This document shows, one piece after another, positions 5,898-10,576 of a DNA stretch of 10,576 nucleotides. The notes under the pieces are model-generated. The model worked only from the letters and a program-made list of their open reading frames with translations, did not search any database and was not told the origin of the DNA. Position numbers and translations under genes: made by a program. Location: positions 1-10,576 of the forward strand of contig JAGSPR010000225.1 in NCBI GenBank assembly GCA_018262455.1, given 5' to 3'. The number at the start of each line of letters is the position of its first letter. Positions within the stretch are counted from its first letter, which is position 1. Source of the stretch: Deltaproteobacteria bacterium. Its GTDB lineage: Bacteria > Myxococcota > Polyangia > Haliangiales > Haliangiaceae.

Positions 5898-7223
5898 TCA
5901 CCGCCGGCGACGACGGACCACGAACCCGAGCGCACCGAGCCCGACGATCAGGAAGCTGCACGGATTGCCACCGGTGGTCGCGCACCCGCCGCCATCGTCC
6001 GGGCTCGGCCAGCACACGTTCGCCCCGTCGACGCAGGTGAAGCCGCCCGGGCACGTGGCGCCGCCATCGCACTCCCCGGTGCACAGCGAGTCGGTGCCGT
6101 CGGAGGCGCATCGACCGGTCGCGCATTCGGCATTGTCCACGCACGTCGCGCCGAGCCCGCCGGCCTGGTTCGCGCCCGGGAGGCAGAAGCCGCCGAGGCA
6201 GTGAAACGAATCCGCACACGCCGACGCGCCGCTGCACGTACCCATGACGTTGACGTTCACCGAGACGCTGGCCGTGCGATCGCCGGTGTCGGTGGCCGCG
6301 ACCGCGATCTCGTGGTGACCGGCCGACAGCGCCGGCGCGTTGAACGCGATCACGCCGCTCACCGATTGCACCGGGTCACCATCGATCGCGAGCGAAGCAT
6401 CCATCATGTCGAGCTCCGAGGTCAGCGTGGCGTTGATCGGGAAGTTCGGCTTGACCCACTGGCCCTCGGTGGGCCGCGAGACCACGAGCGCGGGTGCGGC
6501 GATCGCCGGCGACAGTCCGAACGTCTCGTTCATGTAGCGGAAGCTGTTCTGGGTCTCGCCGCCGCACCGGCAGCCGCGCGGATCGGACTCGCCGCAGCTG
6601 GCGTCGTTGTTCTGGAACCGCTTGAGGCTCCCGAGATCGAGGTACGTCATCGGATCCTTGGCGTCGAGCTCGTGGTCGAGACCCCAGACATGACAGGCCT
6701 CCTGCGCCACGGCGCCGCACAGGTAGTTCACGCTGCTGCTGGTGCCGGCGAACACGAAGCTGATCGCGTTGTCGCGCGCCGCGCCGCACGAGATGAACGG
6801 GGCGACCCCGCCGGCGTCGAGGTTCGGGTTCAGCTGGCGCGAGGTGCCGCCGATCATCACCTCGAAGTGCGCTTCGGTGCCGGGGTTCTCGGTGACGATC
6901 TCGATATCGAACGGCTTGAAGGTCTCCCGCACGCAGGCGACGAGCTCGTCCCAGTGAGCCTGGCCATGGCTGTAGGCGTCGAGCGTCACCGCGCTCTGCG
7001 GGATGCTCGAGCGGTTGGTCAGCGAGTTGTCCGATCCCGGGCTCACCGTACAGCCGTTGGGCTGGCAGTCGTTGAGGTAGAGCTTGTGCGAGACCGGGGT
7101 CAGCTGCGCGACCCCGGCGGTCGGCGGCGCGAGGACGCGGTTCTGCCACACGACGAGCGGCGGCTCCGCATGAGCGACCGACGGGATCGCGACCGCGAGG
7201 ACCGCGATGAGACTTGCTCGCAT
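5898..7223 (-). CDS. Secreted matrixin-like protein with Ig-like and Cys-rich domains and a MYXO-CTERM-type tail
   Basis: This exported protein has 441 residues. A signal peptide ends at AHA (residue 19). Residues 20-240 resemble a metzincin of matrixin type: QEACHVWGLDH (174-184) corresponds to the zinc-binding HExxHxxGxxH, and PMTYL has the Met-turn Met192 eight residues after the last ligand, the same spacing as in matrixins. The first zinc ligand is Gln174 (codon CAG) instead of His, while Glu175, His178 and His184 remain, so peptidase activity is uncertain. Residues 245-327 look like an Ig-like beta domain, and 330-405 is a Cys-rich region with paired cysteines. The tail has Cys422, a hydrophobic segment (424-435) and six arginines, as in MYXO-CTERM proteins, which are anchored or sorted to the outer surface. 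It is the first gene of the minus-strand block and diverges from fabI across 145 nt. Confidence 0.85.
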   Translation of the reverse strand: MRASLIAVLAVAIPSVAHAEPPLVVWQNRVLAPPTAGVAQLTPVSHKLYLNDCQPNGCTVSPGSDNSLTNRSSIPQSAVTLDAYSHGQAHWDELVACVRETFKPFDIEIVTENPGTEAHFEVMIGGTSRQLNPNLDAGGVAPFISCGAARDNAISFVFAGTSSSVNYLCGAVAQEACHVWGLDHELDAKDPMTYLDLGSLKRFQNNDASCGESDPRGCRCGGETQNSFRYMNETFGLSPAIAAPALVVSRPTEGQWVKPNFPINATLTSELDMMDASLAIDGDPVQSVSGVIAFNAPALSAGHHEIAVAATDTGDRTASVSVNVNVMGTCSGASACADSFHCLGGFCLPGANQAGGLGATCVDNAECATGRCASDGTDSLCTGECDGGATCPGGFTCVDGANVCWPSPDDGGGCATTGGNPCSFLIVGLGALGFVVRRRRR

Positions 7224-7368
7224 GCCGCGACGCTAGGCGATGGCCAGCCGCCCTGCGAGGGAAAACCGCCAGCGGGCGCTGTCAGCTGGCTGCTACCCGC
7301 GACGACGGCGCAGCATCAGGCGCCCGAGATGGGTTGATTCCACACGGGTTTCGCGAGATCACCCGCCC

Positions 7369-8274
7369 ATGTTGAAGATCGACCTTGCGGGGAAGCACGC
7401 GCTCGTGGCCGGCGTAGCGGACGATGGCGGTTTCGGGTTTGCGATCGCCAAGGCGCTGGCCCAGGCCGGGGCCACGGTCTCGGTCGCCACCTGGCCACCC
7501 GCGCTCGGCATCTTCAAGACCATGCTCGAGCGCGGCAAGTTCGACGCCTCGCTCGTGCAGCCCGACGGCACGAAGCTGACGTTCGCGAAGATCTACCCGC
7601 TCGACGCCGAGTACGACCGGCTCGAGGACGTGCCCGCGGAGGTCCGCGACAACCGGCGCTACCGCGACCTCGGGGACTTCACGATCGGCGGCCTCGCCAA
7701 GGCGGTCGCCGCGGACGGCGGCGTCGACATCGTGGTCCACAGCCTGGCGAACGGCTCGGAGGTCAAGAAGCCGCTGCTCGAGACCTCGCGCAAGGGCTAC
7801 CTCTCGGCGCTCTCGGCGTCGGCGTATTCGATGGTGTCGCTCGTCCAGCACCTCGCCCCGGTCGCGCGGCGCGGCAGCGCGTTCCTGTCGCTGTCGTACA
7901 TGGCGGCCGAGCGCGTCGTGCCGGGCTACGGCGGTGGCATGTCGTCGGCGAAGGCGGCCCTCGAGTCCGACACTCGCGTGCTCGCGTTCGAGGCCGGGCG
8001 TGCCTACGGCCACCGCGTCAACGTGATCTCGGCCGGCCCCTACGCGTCGCGCGCGGCGAGCGCGATCGGCTTCATCGATCAGATGCTCGACTACACCAAG
8101 CGCAACTCGCCGCTCACCGATGCCATCACGGCCGAGGAAGTCGGCGCCACCGCGGCGTTCCTGTGTAGCCCGCTCGCGAGCGGCATCACCGGCAGCACGG
8201 TCTACGTCGACAAGGGCTATCAGGCGATGGGCATCGCGGTCGATCGCGAGGGCGCCACGCCCGCTGCGACCTGA
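7369..8274 (+). CDS. fabI: Enoyl-[acyl-carrier-protein] reductase [NADH], chloroplast/plant type
   Basis: This enzyme catalyses the last step of each fatty-acid elongation round, reducing trans-2-enoyl-ACP with NAD(P)H. The 301-residue protein is a full-length short-chain dehydrogenase fold. It has the nucleotide-binding start [19 protein letters not shown], the strand-end segment [20 protein letters not shown] (124-142 region) and the catalytic group Tyr177, Tyr187, Lys195 in [20 protein letters not shown] and following AK. The Tyr-to-Lys spacing of eight, the TWPPALGIF insertion and the conserved stretch around [18 protein letters not shown] are those of the chloroplast enzyme, longer than the E. 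coli form. The ATG at 7369 matches the family N-terminus; the frame is open further upstream, but that part is not conserved. No strong ribosome-binding site is visible. No other fatty-acid synthesis gene adjoins it; an AgmX-like gene follows after 38 nt. Confidence 0.95.
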   Translation: MLKIDLAGKHALVAGVADDGGFGFAIAKALAQAGATVSVATWPPALGIFKTMLERGKFDASLVQPDGTKLTFAKIYPLDAEYDRLEDVPAEVRDNRRYRDLGDFTIGGLAKAVAADGGVDIVVHSLANGSEVKKPLLETSRKGYLSALSASAYSMVSLVQHLAPVARRGSAFLSLSYMAAERVVPGYGGGMSSAKAALESDTRVLAFEAGRAYGHRVNVISAGPYASRAASAIGFIDQMLDYTKRNSPLTDAITAEEVGATAAFLCSPLASGITGSTVYVDKGYQAMGIAVDREGATPAAT

Positions 8275-8312
8275 TCCTCGGAACCGGCGGCCACCTGCGT
8301 TGTCAGACGATC

Positions 8313-9734
8313 GTGGAGCCACCCGGAGACGTCCTCGAGGTCTTGGCCCGGTTCGGCGACACGATCATCGACGCGAGCCATGTCGGCGGCGACCGAGGAT
8401 ACCGGATCGGCAACGCGCCCGGCGTCGAGCTGGCCGTCGGTGACGCGCTCGGCGCCAGCTTTCCGTTGATCGAGAGCCGCGGCGGCGGCTTCGTGTTTCA
8501 TCGGACCGCCGGCATCCACGGCTGGCTCACCGTCGATGGTCGCGCGACGCCGCTCGAGGAGCTCGGCGAGCCTTCGCGCACGGTCGCGTCCGCATTCGAG
8601 ATCGCGATTCCGCGCCACGCCCTGATCCGGGCGCGGATCGGACGCGTCGACTTCGTGATCCGGCGCGGCGCACCTGCTGCCCGGCTCGCGCTGGCACCGC
8701 CGTTCCGCGATCGACGCGTGCTGAGCTATCTCGCGGTCTCGGTGGCCGCGCACCTGCTGCTGTCGCTCGTGGTCAACCTCGTCGCCAACGATGACGCGGA
8801 TCACTTGGAGCTCGCGTCGGCGGAGGACTTGCGGGTGAACAGCGACCCATTTTACGGGGTCGAGGTGACCTCGTGGGACCGCGATCGGTCGCCGGATGAC
8901 CGGTTGCATGGCAGCGGTGCACCGCTCGCGCACGCCGCCGGCGCAGCGGGCAGCACGACGTCGTCGAAGCGGACCGGCCACATCCAGATCGAGCGACGCC
9001 ACGACGAGCCGCGGGTCACGCGCGCCCAGGAGACCGACCGAGCCGGGTCCGGAAGATCGGCCGTGGAGGACCCGACCGCGAGGTCGTCGATCGAGGGTGC
9101 GCGGAACGCGGGGATCCTGGAGTCGACCGCGATGACCCCCGAGACCTTCACCGCGCTCGCCGGGTCGAAGGAGCTCGCGAGCGGGTTCGACGACCACGAG
9201 GTCCACGCACCGCTCTACGGCGGAACCGGGGAAGCGAGCGGCGGGTTCGGGCTGGCCCGCACCGGCGTCTTGCCAGGTGCCGGCTGCGACGGCGGGCCCT
9301 GCGGGACGATCGGCGTTGGCCGCTACGGCACGCACAGCAACGGCCAGACCCGCGGGACAGGCTGGGGCGGGCAGCTCTGGAGTCGCGCGCATGTGACGCA
9401 ATCCCCCACGGTCATCCTGTGCGGTCCCGGTTGCCTCGTGAGCGATCACGGCGTGGACAAGGAGATCATCCGGCGCTACATCCGCCGCCAGCTCGAGCGG
9501 ATCACCTACTGCTACGAGAAGGAGCTGATCGCACGACCGGACGCCTCGGGCGAGGTAGCGATCGACTTCCTGATCGCTGCCGACGGTGCCGTCCCGGTCG
9601 CGAGCGGGCAGGGCGATCCGGCGATCGCGTCGTGCGTCGTCGCCGTGATCAAGGGGATCGAGTTCCCGCGCGCGCGGACTCGCGAGATCACGCGGGTGCA
9701 TTACCCGTTCACGTTTCGCCGCGCGGGTCGGTGA
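8313..9734 (+). CDS. AgmX/PglI-type C-terminal domain protein (TonB-like)
   Basis: This 473-residue membrane protein is of the AgmX/PglI kind, known from myxobacterial gliding-motility and envelope-spanning machines and often labelled an energy-transducer TonB family protein. Residues 1-120 form a soluble, FHA-like beta domain (RFGDTIIDASHVGG, then YRIGN). One membrane helix follows at about 135-158 (VLSYLAVSVAAHLLLSLVVN), then a long low-complexity linker with a Gly-rich part (303-354, including GTIGVGRYGT). The conserved C-terminal domain spans about 380-468, with VDKEIIRRYIRRQLERITYC, then YEKEL, GEVAIDFLI and HYPFTF. The start is GTG; no better start is evident. It lies 38 nt after fabI on the same strand and may be co-transcribed, although a functional link is not implied. 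A perfect palindrome overlaps its stop. Family assignment is strong; the specific process is unknown. Confidence 0.87.
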   Translation: MEPPGDVLEVLARFGDTIIDASHVGGDRGYRIGNAPGVELAVGDALGASFPLIESRGGGFVFHRTAGIHGWLTVDGRATPLEELGEPSRTVASAFEIAIPRHALIRARIGRVDFVIRRGAPAARLALAPPFRDRRVLSYLAVSVAAHLLLSLVVNLVANDDADHLELASAEDLRVNSDPFYGVEVTSWDRDRSPDDRLHGSGAPLAHAAGAAGSTTSSKRTGHIQIERRHDEPRVTRAQETDRAGSGRSAVEDPTARSSIEGARNAGILESTAMTPETFTALAGSKELASGFDDHEVHAPLYGGTGEASGGFGLARTGVLPGAGCDGGPCGTIGVGRYGTHSNGQTRGTGWGGQLWSRAHVTQSPTVILCGPGCLVSDHGVDKEIIRRYIRRQLERITYCYEKELIARPDASGEVAIDFLIAADGAVPVASGQGDPAIASCVVAVIKGIEFPRARTREITRVHYPFTFRRAGR

Positions 9735-9750
9735 TCGTCCGGACGATCGC
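9731..9750. repeat. Perfect 16-bp palindrome at the end of the AgmX-like gene
   Basis: GATCGTCCGGACGATC (9733-9748) is perfectly self-complementary, with one further G-C pair beyond a T-G wobble (9731-9750). It begins inside the TGA stop codon. With no loop and no T-tract it is a poor terminator and looks more like a protein-binding dyad. It sits about 10 bp upstream of the promoter candidate for the next gene, where a regulator could act. Confidence 0.5.
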
Positions 9751-9757
9751 CGACCGC

Positions 9758-9786
9758 TTGAACGCCTATCAACCCAGGCGTAAACT
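9758..9786 (+). promoter_or_regulatory. Sigma-70-like promoter candidate for the desaturase-like gene
   Basis: TTGAAC (9758-9763) and TAAACT (9781-9786) are 17 bp apart, each matching four of six consensus bases. The implied start of transcription (about 9793) is only a few bases before the ATG at 9796, and no Shine-Dalgarno sequence is present, so the message would be leaderless or nearly so. The short, A/T-richer spacing region stands out from its GC-rich surroundings. Confidence 0.4.
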
Positions 9787-9795
9787 GGCCCGTGT

Positions 9796-10576
9796 ATGGC
9801 GGACGTAGCCCTGCTCGATGAGGGTCCTGGGGGCGATCGCGAAGAACGTCGTCGCTGGTTGTTCCGGCACAGCAGCGCCGACATCATTCCCGTCGTCGTC
9901 TGTCTCGCCTACCCGTGCCTGCTTGTCCTCACAGCGGTCTTCTACGATCGTCTCCCGTGGTACGCGCTCCTCGGTCTTGCCCACCTGATGGTCCTCTTGT
10001 GGGTTGTTGGATCCTGGGGCCATCACCATCACGGTCACCTGAACTTCTTTCGATCGAACGTGCTCAACCGGGCGTTCGAGATCTGCGTCTCGGCCGGCTG
10101 GAGGACTCCCCATTCTCGTGAGACCTATCAGCACAAGATTCACCATACGTCTGGCTACCTGGCGACTGTGGAAGGGGCCTATCACGGCGGCCACATGAGC
10201 CGATTCCGCCGGATCGTCGACTACGTCGGTCTGACGTCGGGCAGGCACATCTTCTACGTGCTGTTTGACATCCTCAGCCTGCGCTGGCTGATCAGCATCC
10301 CTTGGAAGGCCTACTTCGAGGAAGAACATCCGACGACCAAGATCGCCGAGGCTGCTACCAGGAAGCGGCGGTCGGTGCTGTCATGGCGCCGTCGCAAGAG
10401 CGCAGGCGAGCCCGAGCCGGGAGAGTGGGTCGCGTTCGCCAAGAGCCGGGGGCAGCTTGGACAGATTCTGCTCGAGTGTGTCGCGATGGTGGTCTTCGGC
10501 ATCGTCCTGCTGAGCATCAGTGTCGAGTTCTGCCTCTTTGTCTACATGCCTGTCAGTTTCGTCGCGTACGTCGTGT
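9796..10576 (+). CDS. Fatty-acid-desaturase-like membrane protein (partial, 3' end beyond window)
   Basis: The reading frame is open from ATG 9796 to the window edge, giving the first 260 residues. Two hydrophobic segments (about 31-50 and 56-73) precede a His-rich box GHHHHGH (75-81), whose HHHGH part aligns with the first HxxxH box of membrane desaturases. A second box HKIHH (113-117) matches HxxHH. A further hydrophobic pair lies at about 224-258; the third His box would fall beyond the edge. Such boxes bind the di-iron centre in fatty-acid desaturases, hydroxylases and related oxygenases, so the substrate is open. Codon use differs from the neighbours: about a quarter of the first 56 codons end in A or T (15 by my count). 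No ribosome-binding site is seen. The gene follows the AgmX-like gene after 61 nt and appears to have its own promoter. Confidence 0.85.
   Translation, partial: MADVALLDEGPGGDREERRRWLFRHSSADIIPVVVCLAYPCLLVLTAVFYDRLPWYALLGLAHLMVLLWVVGSWGHHHHGHLNFFRSNVLNRAFEICVSAGWRTPHSRETYQHKIHHTSGYLATVEGAYHGGHMSRFRRIVDYVGLTSGRHIFYVLFDILSLRWLISIPWKAYFEEEHPTTKIAEAATRKRRSVLSWRRRKSAGEPEPGEWVAFAKSRGQLGQILLECVAMVVFGIVLLSISVEFCLFVYMPVSFVAYVV

Noticed and set aside
3710..6040. Long plus-strand open frame (776 codons)
   Set aside because: It covers the J-like/TPR and hydrolase genes on the opposite strand. It is Arg/His/Gly-rich with no domain, and it spans two real genes.
5625..7337. Long plus-strand open frame (570 codons)
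   Set aside because: It is antisense to the matrixin-like gene, which has a signal peptide, zinc-site motif and sorting tail; this frame has none of these.
7224..7368. Promoters in the divergent gap between the matrixin-like gene and fabI
   Set aside because: A TTGATT near 7334 and a GG-N10-GC match on the minus strand near 7230-7245 were considered, but neither has a convincing partner element or leaves a sensible leader.
7282..8322. Minus-strand open frame (346 codons) opposite fabI
   Set aside because: FabI is unmistakable on the plus strand; this frame is its shadow.
9786..9800. Sigma-54-like GG-N10-GC match at the desaturase-like start codon
   Set aside because: The -12 element falls inside the coding sequence, after the ATG, so it cannot drive this gene from its own start; chance match.
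8220..9887. Long minus-strand open frame (555 codons)
   Set aside because: It is antisense to the AgmX-like gene, whose C-terminal domain is clear; the translation is low-complexity and Arg/Asp-rich.
1..10576. Mobile elements, CRISPR arrays, phage or toxin-antitoxin modules, tRNA or rRNA genes
   Set aside because: No transposase motifs, terminal inverted repeats, regularly spaced repeats or structured RNA patterns were seen on either strand.

Overview
The window looks like a chromosomal stretch from a high-GC member of the Myxococcota (a myxobacterium or close relative; inference, no rRNA is present). The lineage clues are a MYXO-CTERM-like sorting tail on a secreted protein (gene ending at 5898), an AgmX/PglI-type protein (8313-9734), a sigma-54 enhancer-binding protein with a GAF sensor (1914-3413), lipoproteins with short signal peptides, and third codon positions that are almost all G or C.

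Layout. Positions 1-38 hold the last codons of a plus-strand gene entering from the left, with a GC hairpin over its stop codon. An operator-like repeat region (164-201) and promoter candidates lead into a plus-strand lipoprotein built of four YegP/DUF1508-type repeats (284-1054). This gene converges on a minus-strand block across a shared terminator hairpin (1072-1102).

The minus-strand block reads 7223 to 1125: a secreted matrixin-like protein whose first zinc-ligand histidine is Gln; an HSL-type alpha/beta hydrolase; a J-domain-like/TPR protein lacking the HPD motif; a GAF sigma-54 activator; and, after a 78-nt gap, a small lipoprotein of unknown function. The first four are separated by about 19, 9 and 20 nt and could form one transcript.

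Across a 145-nt divergent gap (7224-7368), where I see no convincing promoter, the plus strand carries a chloroplast/plant-type enoyl-ACP reductase (FabI), then 38 nt later a TonB/AgmX-like membrane protein. A perfect 16-bp palindrome overlaps that gene's stop codon. A promoter candidate placed almost at the start codon precedes a histidine-rich fatty-acid-desaturase-like membrane protein that runs off the right edge.

Functionally the window mixes envelope and surface proteins, lipid metabolism (FabI, desaturase-like, lipase-like hydrolase) and one signalling pair (J-like/TPR protein and sigma-54 activator). No CRISPR array, tRNA, rRNA, insertion sequence or phage gene was seen. The most unusual items are the Gln-for-His matrixin-like protein, the degenerate J-domain protein beside a sigma-54 activator, the four-repeat secreted YegP lipoprotein with its symmetric upstream sites, and the chloroplast-type FabI.
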